A stretch of 43,184 bases of DNA from a bacterium UBP6_UBA1177 (GTDB taxonomy: Bacteria; UBP6; UBA1177). Below the pieces are notes generated by a model. That model made no database searches, was not told where the DNA came from, and saw only the letters and a list, made by a program, of their open reading frames with translations. The position numbers and the translations under genes were made by a program. Location: contig DBYV01000013.1 in the NCBI GenBank assembly GCA_002310995.1, positions 24,973 to 68,156 of the forward strand, in the 5' to 3' direction. Of this stretch, positions 16,629 through 25,848 are shown piece by piece (positions within the stretch are counted from its first letter, which is position 1; each line of letters begins with the position of its first letter).

Positions 16629-18632
16629 CTACATAAAATCGTCCCATGAAGTCTTCTTGCCTTTGAGCATTTTCTTAAGTTTTATAACGGCCTTAGCTTC
16701 TATCTGTCTTATTCTTTCGCGTGTTACGCCAAATTCCTTTCCGATTTCGTCTAGAGTGAAAGAATCAGTTTCACCTATTCCAAAACGCATTCTGATAACC
16801 TTTTCTTCTCTCGGCGTGAGACCATGGAAAAGTTCTCTGATAATTTCAGCCATATTCTGACGAGCGGTGTAATCTTCCGGACTCAGAGTTTTAGGATCTT
16901 CTACAAAATCCTGAAGCTGGCTGTCTTCGTCCTCACCTATCGGCGTTTCAAGCGAAATAGTTTCTCTCGCGCTGCGCCAAACCTTGCGTATCTTGTCTTC
17001 GGGAAGGTTCATATGCTTTGCGACATCGGCAATACTCGGCTCAAAACCGTTTTTATTTGTAAGTTCCTTTATTGTCTTGTTGATTTTATTCATCATTTCG
17101 ATCATATGGACCGGAATTCTTATCGTCCTGCCCTGATCCGCGATAGCTCTCGTAATCGACTGTCTGATCCACCATGTTGCATAAGTCGAAAACTTGTAAC
17201 CGCGATGATATTCGAATTTGTCAACTGCCTTGATGAGACCGATATTTCCCTCACAAATGATGTCTTTGAAATCAAGACCGCGATTGTTGTATTTTTTCGC
17301 GATACTGACAACGAGTCTCAAGTTTGCCTGAATAAGCTGGTTCTTAGCGTTACGGACAGCCTCTTCCGCCGCTCTGAGCTTTTTGGAATTGGCAGTAAGT
17401 TCTTCAATCGAGAGGGTCGTTTCCGCCTCAAGTTTTTTGATGCTACGTTTCGTCTGGTTGATGAGGGCATATTTTTCGCTGATATGCAGAGCATTTGCAT
17501 CAACAAGCGGGAACTTATCAGGATTCGCTATAATCTGTCCCATTTGTTCAAATGTCATGTTCATCCCGTCCTCGATGATTTTTATATTGTTCTGCAGCTG
17601 CTTTGCCTTCTCTTCGTAAAGCCTGATCTTTTCGCAAAGAGAGTTCAGATATGCCTTGTTGAGTCTCATTTCGATAACAATATCAACCATTTCATCAATA
17701 ACTGCATCGAGGGCTGCAGTATATTTTTTCTTTGCCTCAGATCTGAGACGCGGGGTTTCGAGCTGTTTCAAAACTTTTATTTTTTCTCTGTTTTTGGTTT
17801 TGAGACGCTCGATACATGCAACAGTAGCCTCTATAAGCGACTGATTTCTTTCGTTGTTCTGAATTTCCTTCTGAGTCGGAACTTTCGGTTGTTTCGACTT
17901 TTTGTCCTGAAGTTCCGGTTCTATTATCGCATCATCATCTTCTTCATCGTCATCCGACGGATTTTTCTCATTTTCGAAATCGTCGTCTTCATCCTCTTCC
18001 GCATCGCCGTTCATCTCTTCATCCTGCTCACGGACAATTTCTTTTATATTCAACTGGCCGTTGTTCACTTTGTCGGGAATAGTGACAATCTCTTTGAAAG
18101 TAATAAAAAAATCGAGAAGAAGTCTGATTATATCTTTTTCTCCACTTTCAATTTTCTTTGCGATATCGACCTCGCCCTCTTTCGTGAGCAGTGGAACCGA
18201 ACCGATTGTAAGCATATACATTCTGAGCGGATCCTTTCTTCCCCTTTCGTGTGTTGTTGCGGAAGTTTTCTTCATTATCGTTGCAACAGCATCGGCTGAC
18301 GGAATTTCTGTTTCGTCAGGAACACTAGGAGTAATTCCCATCTTTCTGTCAAGAGTAAAATCGTCAGGCAGGACATTGAAAAGCATATCCATATCGTCCA
18401 CACTGAAATCATCTGGAACCATTTTGTTGAAATCCTGCGGATCAGTGAAGTTGTCCGCATTCATCAGCACATCTTTTGCAACCTGTTCAAGCGATTCCTT
18501 TGGATTTCTCCCTTCCTGCTGCAGCTGTCTGACTCTGTCAGAAATCTGCTCTTCCTTTTTCCTGCGGCTCAAAGCCTCGGAATCTCTCGTGATTACGTTC
18601 CTTTTTTTCATCATGAAAGGCGGAATTCTCAT
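16629..18632 (-). CDS. rpoD: Primary RNA polymerase sigma factor (sigma-70)
   Basis: 667 aa from the ATG at 18632, preceded by AGGAGG; a TTG at 18650 would overlap the Shine-Dalgarno and is rejected. Sigma region 1.2 lies near residues 130-165 (DPLRMYMLTIGSVPLLTKEG). Region 2 includes AKKYNNRGLDFKDIICEGN and YKFSTYATWWIRQSITRA. Region 4 occupies the last 63 residues, with TLDEIGKEFGVTRERIRQIE. The non-conserved region between 1.2 and 2.1 is long and contains an extremely acidic stretch (about 203-245, mostly Asp and Glu). It directs housekeeping transcription, consistent with the TTGACA/TAAAAT promoters in this window. It follows dnaG by 14 nt, a reduced macromolecular-synthesis operon with no rpsU seen. 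Confidence 0.97.
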   Translation of the reverse strand: MRIPPFMMKKRNVITRDSEALSRRKKEEQISDRVRQLQQEGRNPKESLEQVAKDVLMNADNFTDPQDFNKMVPDDFSVDDMDMLFNVLPDDFTLDRKMGITPSVPDETEIPSADAVATIMKKTSATTHERGRKDPLRMYMLTIGSVPLLTKEGEVDIAKKIESGEKDIIRLLLDFFITFKEIVTIPDKVNNGQLNIKEIVREQDEEMNGDAEEDEDDDFENEKNPSDDDEEDDDAIIEPELQDKKSKQPKVPTQKEIQNNERNQSLIEATVACIERLKTKNREKIKVLKQLETPRLRSEAKKKYTAALDAVIDEMVDIVIEMRLNKAYLNSLCEKIRLYEEKAKQLQNNIKIIEDGMNMTFEQMGQIIANPDKFPLVDANALHISEKYALINQTKRSIKKLEAETTLSIEELTANSKKLRAAEEAVRNAKNQLIQANLRLVVSIAKKYNNRGLDFKDIICEGNIGLIKAVDKFEYHRGYKFSTYATWWIRQSITRAIADQGRTIRIPVHMIEMMNKINKTIKELTNKNGFEPSIADVAKHMNLPEDKIRKVWRSARETISLETPIGEDEDSQLQDFVEDPKTLSPEDYTARQNMAEIIRELFHGLTPREEKVIRMRFGIGETDSFTLDEIGKEFGVTRERIRQIEAKAVIKLKKMLKGKKTSWDDFM

Positions 18633-18646
18633 TTTTTCCTCCTGGA

Positions 18647-20395
18647 TCAATTATGAATAATTCTGTTATCGCATTTTATTTTCTCAAGATCCCTGTTCTC
18701 TTTGATGATTTCGGCTATTTTCTGTTTAGCCTCGTCACTTCCGTCACCGCACAGGGTCTTGTAAAGCATTTCATTCTGGGCAATCTTGATGCCGGCGAGT
18801 TCTCTCGTAAAATATTTTTCGATATAGTCATCGTCCTTGCCTTTAAATTCAACCGCTACATCGCCATTTTCATCGACTTTTTCGAGGATAGCATTCATTG
18901 ATTCACCCTCATCATAGGCTGCGGAAATCTCATCTATCAAAGCACCGTAGCCCGAATATACGAAGTAATCCCTCACTTCTTCGAGAGAACGGACGAATTC
19001 ATTGTGTAAAACAGCAATGACAACCAGTTTCTTCATATTCTCGAAACTGTTTCTGTCATAGGGGTTGTGTTGTTTAACTTCACCAGCTTCAGCCTTTGCA
19101 GCGAGCGTCTTCACTCTCGAAAACCTTGAAGGATATATCCTGATTTCGCCATTAGACTTTTTCAGCAGATAGTTCGCATAGGCATTACTCTTTACTGACG
19201 GAATATTTTCAAAAATATCGCGGATAACATGTTCTGTCTTGAGTTTTTCCTCAACATTTTCGAGAGAGTTGAAAATTAAAAGCTGCTCGTCAAGAAGTTC
19301 CTGAAAAAGCGGTCTCGAATTTTCAATAAGGGCGCGTATTTTCTCGGTGCCGCCATCTTTTTTAAGCAGAGAATCGGGGTCTTCACCTTCGTCAGGAATG
19401 AACGCAGCTCTGAGATCCAGTTTATCCGGCACTGTCAGCTTTGCAATCCTTTTTGCAGCGGCGCGCCCTGCACTGTCACCGTCAAGCATGACAACAAGAG
19501 GCTTGTTGAACTTGCTCAGAATTTCAAGGTGATTTTCGCTTATCGCAGTACCCAAAGCGGCAACTGCCGTTCCAAAACCGTACTGGTGCATCGCAACAAC
19601 ATCAAAGTAGCCTTCACACAAAACAACATAAGGAAAATCATGCAGCGATTCCCTGACAAAATCTATCCCGAAAAGATTGTGTTTCTTGTTGAACACCGGC
19701 GTATCAGGTGAATTGAGATACTTCGGACCGCCACTGCCCTTGTCCATAACCCTTCCTCCGAAAGCAATGACGTTTTTTCTGCTTATTATAGGGAACATCA
19801 GGCGGTTGAAAAAGAAAGAGCGCACCCTTGAGTTTTCGTCAATCTTAACGAGACCGGCACGCGCCGCAGTGTTAAGACTTACACCACTTTCTTTGAGCTG
19901 CTCGATAAAAATATCGCCGTCACCGATGTAGCCTATTGCGAAACGGCGCTTCATATCGTCCGAGACACCGCGTTTTTTGAGATATTCAAGCGCTTCGCTG
20001 CTGTTTTCAAGATTCTGCATAAATATCTTCGCAGCAATTTTGTTTGCCTCAAGAATTTCGTTTCTCAACTGTTCGGTTTCTCTGTCGATTTTCGGTTCAT
20101 CCTTAAGGAGTTCTGGAATGTTGAACTCCTCACCCAGTTTTCTCACTGCGTCGGAATATGAGTATCCCTCTTTTTTCATCAGAAAAGTTATCGCATTTCC
20201 AGAAGCTCCGCAACCAAAGCAGTAGAAGGTATTCATATCCGTATATATGTGAAATGACGGCGTTTTTTCGTTATGAAGCGGACACAGGCACTTAAAACCT
20301 CTTCCTGTCGGTTCCAACTTCGCATACTTCGAGATTATTTTGTCAAGAGAAATGCGCTCAGAAACGAGCCTGTTGACTTCAGCAGAAAATGCCAA
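18647..20395 (-). CDS. dnaG: DNA primase
   Basis: 582 aa, starting at a TTG (20395-20393) with a strong GGAGGAG six bases upstream; no better start is seen. The CHC2 zinc ribbon is complete: C38-x2-H41 and C59-x2-C62 (CPLH, CFGC). The TOPRIM core has E261 in LCEGYFDVVAMHQ and D305/D307 in MLDGDSAGRAAAKR. The C-terminal part (about 430-582) is a helical helicase-binding-type domain, poorly conserved as usual. It makes RNA primers for replication. Its operon partner is rpoD immediately downstream. Confidence 0.96.
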   Translation of the reverse strand: MAFSAEVNRLVSERISLDKIISKYAKLEPTGRGFKCLCPLHNEKTPSFHIYTDMNTFYCFGCGASGNAITFLMKKEGYSYSDAVRKLGEEFNIPELLKDEPKIDRETEQLRNEILEANKIAAKIFMQNLENSSEALEYLKKRGVSDDMKRRFAIGYIGDGDIFIEQLKESGVSLNTAARAGLVKIDENSRVRSFFFNRLMFPIISRKNVIAFGGRVMDKGSGGPKYLNSPDTPVFNKKHNLFGIDFVRESLHDFPYVVLCEGYFDVVAMHQYGFGTAVAALGTAISENHLEILSKFNKPLVVMLDGDSAGRAAAKRIAKLTVPDKLDLRAAFIPDEGEDPDSLLKKDGGTEKIRALIENSRPLFQELLDEQLLIFNSLENVEEKLKTEHVIRDIFENIPSVKSNAYANYLLKKSNGEIRIYPSRFSRVKTLAAKAEAGEVKQHNPYDRNSFENMKKLVVIAVLHNEFVRSLEEVRDYFVYSGYGALIDEISAAYDEGESMNAILEKVDENGDVAVEFKGKDDDYIEKYFTRELAGIKIAQNEMLYKTLCGDGSDEAKQKIAEIIKENRDLEKIKCDNRIIHN

Positions 20396-20420
20396 CGCAA
20401 CTCCTCCAAAAAAAAGGCTG

Positions 20421-20451
20421 ATTATATTACTACTTTAATTTTAAAAATCAA
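20421..20451 (-). promoter_or_regulatory. Possible promoter of dnaG-rpoD
   Basis: On the minus strand TATAAT (20426-20421) is perfect. The best -35 is TTGATT (20451-20446) at a long 19-bp spacing. 26 nt upstream of the dnaG TTG start. The other, divergent promoter in this gap serves the TSP3 lipoprotein. Confidence 0.35.
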
Positions 20452-20464
20452 TATTTTTATGGTC

Positions 20465-20492
20465 TTGACTTGAATTAAAATAATTGTATCAT
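20465..20492 (+). promoter_or_regulatory. Promoter of the TSP3-repeat lipoprotein gene
   Basis: TTGACT (20465-20470), a 16-bp spacer and TATCAT (20487-20492). 40 nt upstream of the ATG. It lacks the CG discriminator seen at most other promoters here. Confidence 0.5.
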
Positions 20493-20531
20493 ATTTCAAT
20501 TTTGTTTTTTTGATTTTTACGAGGTTTCAAA

Positions 20532-21791
20532 ATGAAAAAAGCAGTGATTTTCACAATTTTTCTTTCCTTTTTCTTCTTTGGTTGCGGAGAAACTAAGCTT
20601 GTAAGTTCCGGCACATTCGAAGACAAGCCTGTGCAGGATCAGAACGACGACTCCGGTGAAGCAATTGACGATTCGGATGCAGAAGAAGAAAGCGACACCG
20701 CTCCGCAAAGAGACGAAGACAGAGAAAGACCTTTTAACGACAATGACAGCGAAGGTGAAGGAGGCGGTGAAGAGGATGGCTGGAACGGCGGCGGAGAGGA
20801 AGAAGATCCCGACGAAAGACCTGACAGAGATAATGACCGTCCGGAAAATCCAGAGAACGATAATGATACTCCTGTTGACAGGGACAGCGACGGTGACGGA
20901 GTGCTTGACAGCGAAGACGGATGCCCGGCAGATTCTGAAAAGACAGAACCCGGCGTATGCGGATGCGGTGTTCCCGAAAGCAACCTTGATACCGATGGTG
21001 ACGGAGTTCCAGACTGCATAGACAACTGCAAAACTGACAAAAACACAGACCAGGCCGATCTTGACGGTGACGGTCTCGGTGACGCTTGCGACGACGACAT
21101 TGACGGCGACGGTGTAAAAAACAGTGAAGATAACTGCGTCAAAATTGCAAATCCCAAAGAAGGAGGTTCTCTTTTTTCACCCGCAAAGCAGCCTGACACT
21201 GACGGTGACGGCATTGGTGACGCATGTGACGACGACATTGACGGCGACAAAATTTTAAACGGAGACGACAACTGTCCGAATGTAGCAAATGCCGACCAGA
21301 CAAACAGTGACCACGACATTGCAGGAGATGCATGCGATCTTTGCCCTGAAGATGGAAATAAAATCGAAGAAGGCATATGCGGATGCGGAGTTGCAGACAC
21401 AGATAGTGACGGTGATGGCACTGTTGACTGCAAAGACAACTGTCCTGACGATTTCAACGGTTCGCAACTTGACAGCGACGGAGACGGAATAGGCGATGCA
21501 TGCGATGAAAATCCTTATGTAAAAGATGACACCAGCGACACCGACACGACTGACACCGCTGATACAACTGACACAGCTGATACCGCTGATACAACCGACA
21601 CAGCTGATACCGCTGATACCGCTGATACAGCCGACACCGCTGATACAGCCGACACCGCTGATACAGCTGACACAGTTGATACCGCTGATACAGCCGACAC
21701 CACTGATACAGCCGACACCGCTGATACAGCCGACACAGCTGACACAGCTGATACCAGCGACACTGACACGGCCAACACTGATCTGCCCTAA
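20532..21791 (+). CDS. Thrombospondin type 3 repeat lipoprotein with Thr-Ala-Asp tail
   Basis: 419 aa. Lipobox FFFGC (Cys18). Residues about 20-120 are an acidic, disordered Asp/Glu/Gly-rich linker. Residues about 120-330 hold repeated calcium-binding TSP3 units of the form DTDGDGIGDACDDDIDGD and DNCP, each with acidic loops and paired Cys. The last 85 residues are nearly pure repeats of TAD/DTT. TSP3 repeats bind Ca2+ and stiffen surface proteins; no enzymatic domain is present. Probably an outer-surface structural or adhesion protein. Antisense frames across this gene are shadows created by its biased composition. Confidence 0.88.
   Translation: MKKAVIFTIFLSFFFFGCGETKLVSSGTFEDKPVQDQNDDSGEAIDDSDAEEESDTAPQRDEDRERPFNDNDSEGEGGGEEDGWNGGGEEEDPDERPDRDNDRPENPENDNDTPVDRDSDGDGVLDSEDGCPADSEKTEPGVCGCGVPESNLDTDGDGVPDCIDNCKTDKNTDQADLDGDGLGDACDDDIDGDGVKNSEDNCVKIANPKEGGSLFSPAKQPDTDGDGIGDACDDDIDGDKILNGDDNCPNVANADQTNSDHDIAGDACDLCPEDGNKIEEGICGCGVADTDSDGDGTVDCKDNCPDDFNGSQLDSDGDGIGDACDENPYVKDDTSDTDTTDTADTTDTADTADTTDTADTADTADTADTADTADTADTADTVDTADTADTTDTADTADTADTADTADTSDTDTANTDLP
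21535..21772 (+). repeat. 9/18-bp tandem repeats encoding Thr-Ala-Asp
   Basis: About 240 bp of in-frame near-identical units (gctgatacc, gctgataca, gccgacacc) coding (T-A-D)n inside the TSP3 lipoprotein. Every unit keeps the reading frame while third positions vary. Such an array is prone to length change by slippage or recombination without frame loss. Confidence 0.9.
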
Positions 21792-21857
21792 AATACCCTT
21801 TAGTTTTAATTCCTGAAAAAATCGTTATAATCCCCCGTTTTTTGTTCGGAGGTGACA

Positions 21858-23138
21858 ATGAAAACTCTTTTCGAAATGATTATGCCGAATATGTTTTCCG
21901 ACTTTTTTGCGGCTCACACTCTGCTGCGCGCTTTATTTAACTTCGCAGTAGTCACGCTTATAGCCGTAGCAATGACTTTTGTGGCAAGAAAAATCGTTGA
22001 CGTAATAATCAAATTCGCCGTAACAAGAACAAAAACGAAGTGGGACGATGTTTTCTTCAATCACGGTGTTTTTTCAAAATTCGTGAACATGGTTCCAGCT
22101 CTTATCTTTTACTGGTCGGCATTTTCATTCGACCGCGGCAGCCAGTGGCTGAAAAGACTTTCATTCTGCATCATAATTCTGGTTTTAATGGACATTCTTA
22201 GAGCCGCAAACAAAGCCATGCTTGAAATTTACGACTCTTTCGAAATTTCAAAGGACAAGCCGCTCAAAGGGCTCATGCAGATAGTTCTCATCATAATTTA
22301 CTGTATAGGCTTCATCGCAATGGTTTCCATCCTTCTCGATAAATCCCCTGCCCTGCTCCTCAGCGGTTTGGGAGCAATGACCGCAGTAATCATGCTCATT
22401 TTCAGGGATTCTATCCTCGGTTTTGTCGCAGGACTTCAGATTGCTGCAAACAACTCGATAAGAAGAGGAGACTGGATTGTAATGCCGCAGAACAACGCTG
22501 ACGGCGAAGTGATCGACATTGCGCTCCACACCGTAAAAATCCAGAACTGGGACAAGACAATTTCCAATATACCTACCCACAAATTCATGGAAGAAAGTTT
22601 CATCAACTGGCGCGGCATGGTCGAATCGGGAGGGAGAAGAATCAGCAGAAATCTGCTCTTTGATGTCTCTTCTATCCGCCGGCTAACCGATGAAGAGATA
22701 GAAAAACTCGCTAGAATCGAACTTATTGCAGATTATATCAAGGCAAAAACAGCAGAAATAGAGAAGTGGAACGCCAACAGCGACAGCGCAGCTCCAGTGA
22801 ACATGCGGAGACTCACAAATATCGGAACTTTCCGCGAATATGCAAAACAGTATCTCCGCCACAACGAAAATCTCAGACAGGATCTTACTCTTATCGTCAG
22901 ACAGATGCCGCAGACAGAGCACGGACTTCCGCTCCAGATATACGCATTTACAAAAACTACTGAATGGGTCGATTACGAAGCTGTTCAATCTGATATTTTC
23001 GATCACCTAATCTCCACAGCTGTATTTTTCGGACTAAGGCTTTACCAGCAGCCAGGCTGGCACGACATTCAGGTTGTTGCAGAAAAACTCAATGAGAAAT
23101 CAAATGCAAAAAGTAAAGAAACTGATAAAAACGCTTAA
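21858..23138 (+). CDS. Mechanosensitive ion channel of the MscS family (YbdG-like)
   Basis: 426 aa. The ATG at 21858 has a good Shine-Dalgarno (CGGAGGTG); a GTG two codons earlier lies within it. There are several N-terminal transmembrane segments (about 25-45, 75-90, 105-120, 145-165). The MscS pore helix and beta domain follow (ALLLSGLGAMTAVIMLIFRDS, then SIRRGDWIVMP and GEVIDIALHTVKIQNWD). The segment SNIPTHKFMEESFINWRGM plus RRISRNLLFD matches the YbdG/MscM-type subgroup, which has an insertion in the cytoplasmic domain. It releases solutes on osmotic downshock from the inner membrane. A TATAAT at 21826-21831 may be its -10, but no convincing -35 is seen. Confidence 0.9.
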   Translation: MKTLFEMIMPNMFSDFFAAHTLLRALFNFAVVTLIAVAMTFVARKIVDVIIKFAVTRTKTKWDDVFFNHGVFSKFVNMVPALIFYWSAFSFDRGSQWLKRLSFCIIILVLMDILRAANKAMLEIYDSFEISKDKPLKGLMQIVLIIIYCIGFIAMVSILLDKSPALLLSGLGAMTAVIMLIFRDSILGFVAGLQIAANNSIRRGDWIVMPQNNADGEVIDIALHTVKIQNWDKTISNIPTHKFMEESFINWRGMVESGGRRISRNLLFDVSSIRRLTDEEIEKLARIELIADYIKAKTAEIEKWNANSDSAAPVNMRRLTNIGTFREYAKQYLRHNENLRQDLTLIVRQMPQTEHGLPLQIYAFTKTTEWVDYEAVQSDIFDHLISTAVFFGLRLYQQPGWHDIQVVAEKLNEKSNAKSKETDKNA

Positions 23139-24063
23139 AGGCAAAAAGCGAATATTCATACAGACGCACAATTATCCTGACCATGATGCAGTTGCATCGG
23201 CGTTTGCGCTGTACTATCTGCTGAGAAATTGCAAAATAGAATCCTATATCATCTTCCACGGTGATATTCTGAGGGATTCGCTCCAGAAAATGATCGACAA
23301 ACTGAATATTCCTATACTTCCGCATTACAAATATGAGCTTAATGATGAAGACACAATTGTCATAGTCGATGCAAATAAAGGAAACAAAAATGTCGCGGCT
23401 TTGAAGGGAAACGTTGTTGCAGTAATAGATCACCATCCCGGAATTACTAACGAAGATCTTGAATTCTGCGACATCAGAAGCGACTACGGCGCATGCGCCA
23501 GCATTATTTTTTCATACTTTGCAGAACTTATGCTTGAACCTGGCAGAGAGGTTGCTACTGCACTCCACGCAGGAATAGTCTTCGACACGCACCAGTTTAC
23601 AAGAAATGTCAATCCGCTTGACATCGAAACCGTCGCAATGCTCTATCATGTGAGCGATGTAGCTTTTGTGAACTCGCTTGTCAGAAACTCGATAAAACTC
23701 GAAGATGTCAAGCAATACAGATATCTTCTCGACAAAATACGCATCAAAGACCGCTGTGCCTACTGTCATTTTCAGGAAGGCTGTGACAAGGATCTCCTTG
23801 CAATTCTTGCGGACTACCTACTTTCGGTCAAAGAGATAAAAGTTGTCGTTCTCTCGGCTCAGTCATCAGACTGCGTCTCATTCTGCGTCAGGAGCGAAAT
23901 TCCAGAAATTCCTGCTAACACGATGATACAACAGCTTCTCGCAGGAATAGGCTCAGGAGGCGGGCACTTTGACATGGCCGGAGGAAGAATTCCAAACATC
24001 AAGGATTTTAGTCAGGATGATATCTATAAAAAAATGATTTCCCTTTTAAACGGGAAAATATGA
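23104..24063 (+). CDS. DHH-family phosphoesterase (NrnA-like)
   Basis: 319 aa from an ATG at 23104; ATG 23092 and TTG 23074 are alternatives and none has a strong Shine-Dalgarno, so the start is uncertain. It overlaps the end of the channel gene by 35 nt. The DHH motifs are visible: H22-x3-D26-x-D28 in THNYPDHDAVASAFAL, D89 in VIVDANKG, D109-H110-H111 in VIDHHPG, and the DHHA1 motif GIGSGGGHFDMAGGR near the C-terminus. Relatives degrade short oligoribonucleotides, pAp or cyclic dinucleotide products with Mn2+. The motif III-type histidine (HAGIVFDTHQF) is also present. PDHD replaces the commoner PDGD. Confidence 0.87.
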   Translation: MQKVKKLIKTLKGKKRIFIQTHNYPDHDAVASAFALYYLLRNCKIESYIIFHGDILRDSLQKMIDKLNIPILPHYKYELNDEDTIVIVDANKGNKNVAALKGNVVAVIDHHPGITNEDLEFCDIRSDYGACASIIFSYFAELMLEPGREVATALHAGIVFDTHQFTRNVNPLDIETVAMLYHVSDVAFVNSLVRNSIKLEDVKQYRYLLDKIRIKDRCAYCHFQEGCDKDLLAILADYLLSVKEIKVVVLSAQSSDCVSFCVRSEIPEIPANTMIQQLLAGIGSGGGHFDMAGGRIPNIKDFSQDDIYKKMISLLNGKI

Positions 24064-24074
24064 GGGGGGAAAAA

Positions 24075-25790
24075 ATGAAAAAAATCCTGTTTTGCATAAT
24101 GCTTGCACTTTTTTTTGCAGTTTCGTGCAGCAACAACTCCTCTAAACCCGGTGGTGACACAGATTCAGACAGCGATTCTATGACTGATGACACAGATTAC
24201 GACAGCGAAGAACAGGCTCAGGACGACGACAATGATAACGATAGCGGAATAGAAGACAATCTGGATTTCGAATCAGGGTTCATCGCTCTCGAAAGTGTTG
24301 ATTACATGCTGAAAAATTATGACCAGAACACCACAGGCAAAGCCATGATGTGGTATAATTTCCAGCCTGCCGATGAAAATCCCGAGGAAAAGCCGCTTTT
24401 TGTTTTTTACAACGGAGGTCCGGGCTCTGCATCAGCAATTGTTTTTCTTTACAACACCGCAAAAAGAACTGGCGACCAGGCTTTTTCCGAAGATGGTTTT
24501 GCCGAAAACGCGTCAAGCTGGACAAAGTTCGGAAACCTGCTTTACGTTGATGCGCGGCAGACAGGATTTTCTTATGGAATCGTTGACGATCCGACTGACA
24601 ATTCAGCCAGAAGCGGTTACTTTTCGGCTTCTAACTTCAACGTTTTCGCCGACGCAGCAGACTTTATCCGCGTCATTCTCCGTTTCATGAAAAGCCATCC
24701 CTCACTTAAATCAAATCCTGTTGTACTCGCTGGTGAAAGCTATGGCGGAACAAGGTCAACAGCGATTCTAAACGTTCTGCTCAATGTTGCCGATTATGCA
24801 GAAAAAAACAGGCAGTTTTACGATGAGACACTTTTCAATGAAATAGCTGCCCACTTTCAGGAAATAGATTCTTCGGTCAGCGGGATGCCTTCGAAAGAAG
24901 TTGTCGCAAAACAGTTCGGCAGACAGATTCTGATACAGCCTCTTGTCGCAGGTCAGGAACAGTTCGATGCGGAAGGAGAGCTTCTTGAAGCAGACGGCAG
25001 TCCGCTTTACATCATCGAAGAGGAAACTGGAGTTACATTCAACAAGTGCGGCGACTACAACTGTTCTAAACACAACAATGCGCTTTACTACGTTCAGAGA
25101 GCGGGACGCGATTACTACTCCTACCGCAGACCTTACAACTGGCTTTTTGACTACACCGACGTCGGAGCGGCTAAAATGCTCCAGATGCCGATGTTCGGCG
25201 AATTCATTCTCAACGATCCTAAAAAAATCAATGGACTTTACGCCGAAAACCGTGTCGGAGCATTCAGATACAGTTCTACAACGAACAGAAATTTAAGGAA
25301 TTCTGTGCTGGCTTCGGCTTTTGAAAATCTTCCTGAAATTGAAAAAATAATAATGAAAGCCCGCCTCGAACAGCGCAATGCGAAGCCGCTTTCGAGCGGA
25401 AATCTTGAAAGCGTTTTCGGAGAACTTCCACCTTACGATGAATACTTTGTCGATTTGAGTTATGAAATCAATTTAACATTTTCCACTGCTGCAATCGACC
25501 ATTACGATACCATAAACGGCAAAATGTTCCTTGAAAACATCAGGACCGTTAAAACCTTCATCACGCAGGCTGAGGAGGATATCATCATCTACTCGAAAGG
25601 AATTCCTGAGTCACTCAAAAAATTCAACGGAGTGTCGGGCGTTGATACAGATGATAACTCTTTTACAGTCAACTTCTCAGACGGCAACTCCGTTCTCGTA
25701 ACTTTCCCGTTCTACCCGGAAAGTTCGCACAGTGTTCCGGTGAACCAGCCGGTGAAATTGTTCAATGATGTCAAGAATTGGATGAATTAA
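24075..25790 (+). CDS. Peptidase S10 (serine carboxypeptidase) lipoprotein
   Basis: 571 aa. The ATG at 24075 is preceded by GGGGGG; an ATG at 24060 overlapping the upstream stop is less likely. Lipobox FAVSC (Cys18), then an Asp/Ser-rich linker (about 25-65). The S10 alpha/beta-hydrolase core has the oxyanion region FYNGGPGSAS, LLYVDARQTGFSYG and the nucleophile elbow AGESYGGTRS (S222). H552 (ESSHSVP) fits the catalytic His and D502 (EEDIIIYS) is the best Asp candidate. It should release C-terminal amino acids from peptides outside the cytoplasmic membrane. It lies 11 nt after the DHH gene, probably co-transcribed with the channel gene. Confidence 0.9.
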   Translation: MKKILFCIMLALFFAVSCSNNSSKPGGDTDSDSDSMTDDTDYDSEEQAQDDDNDNDSGIEDNLDFESGFIALESVDYMLKNYDQNTTGKAMMWYNFQPADENPEEKPLFVFYNGGPGSASAIVFLYNTAKRTGDQAFSEDGFAENASSWTKFGNLLYVDARQTGFSYGIVDDPTDNSARSGYFSASNFNVFADAADFIRVILRFMKSHPSLKSNPVVLAGESYGGTRSTAILNVLLNVADYAEKNRQFYDETLFNEIAAHFQEIDSSVSGMPSKEVVAKQFGRQILIQPLVAGQEQFDAEGELLEADGSPLYIIEEETGVTFNKCGDYNCSKHNNALYYVQRAGRDYYSYRRPYNWLFDYTDVGAAKMLQMPMFGEFILNDPKKINGLYAENRVGAFRYSSTTNRNLRNSVLASAFENLPEIEKIIMKARLEQRNAKPLSSGNLESVFGELPPYDEYFVDLSYEINLTFSTAAIDHYDTINGKMFLENIRTVKTFITQAEEDIIIYSKGIPESLKKFNGVSGVDTDDNSFTVNFSDGNSVLVTFPFYPESSHSVPVNQPVKLFNDVKNWMN

Positions 25791-25841
25791 CGTAACGGCG
25801 TAACGACGTGACGATATGACGGCGCTGGAGCACCAGCGCCG
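25791..25841. repeat. Octamer tandem repeat followed by a 9-bp GC-rich hairpin
   Basis: Four degenerate 8-bp units (cgtaacgg, cgtaacga, cgtgacga, tatgacgg, 25791-25822) run into a perfect hairpin with arms CGGCGCTGG and CCAGCGCCG and loop AGCA (25820-25841). It sits between the converging S10 peptidase and rubrerythrin genes. No T-run follows on either strand, so it is not a classical terminator but may still act as a bidirectional transcript end. Confidence 0.6.
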
Positions 25842-25848
25842 TTAGAAA

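Noticed and set aside
16824..18299. 491-codon open frame on the plus strand opposite rpoD
   Set aside because: It is antisense to the well-defined sigma factor, has Cys/Phe-rich unnatural composition and no ribosome-binding site; a shadow of rpoD codon bias.
20639..21457. 272-codon minus-strand frame and other frames across the TSP3 gene
   Set aside because: Ser/Pro-rich translation produced by the repetitive Asp/Gly codons of the real plus-strand gene.
21535..21772. CRISPR-like array
   Set aside because: Units are 9 bp, contiguous and in-frame, without spacers; it is coding repeat.
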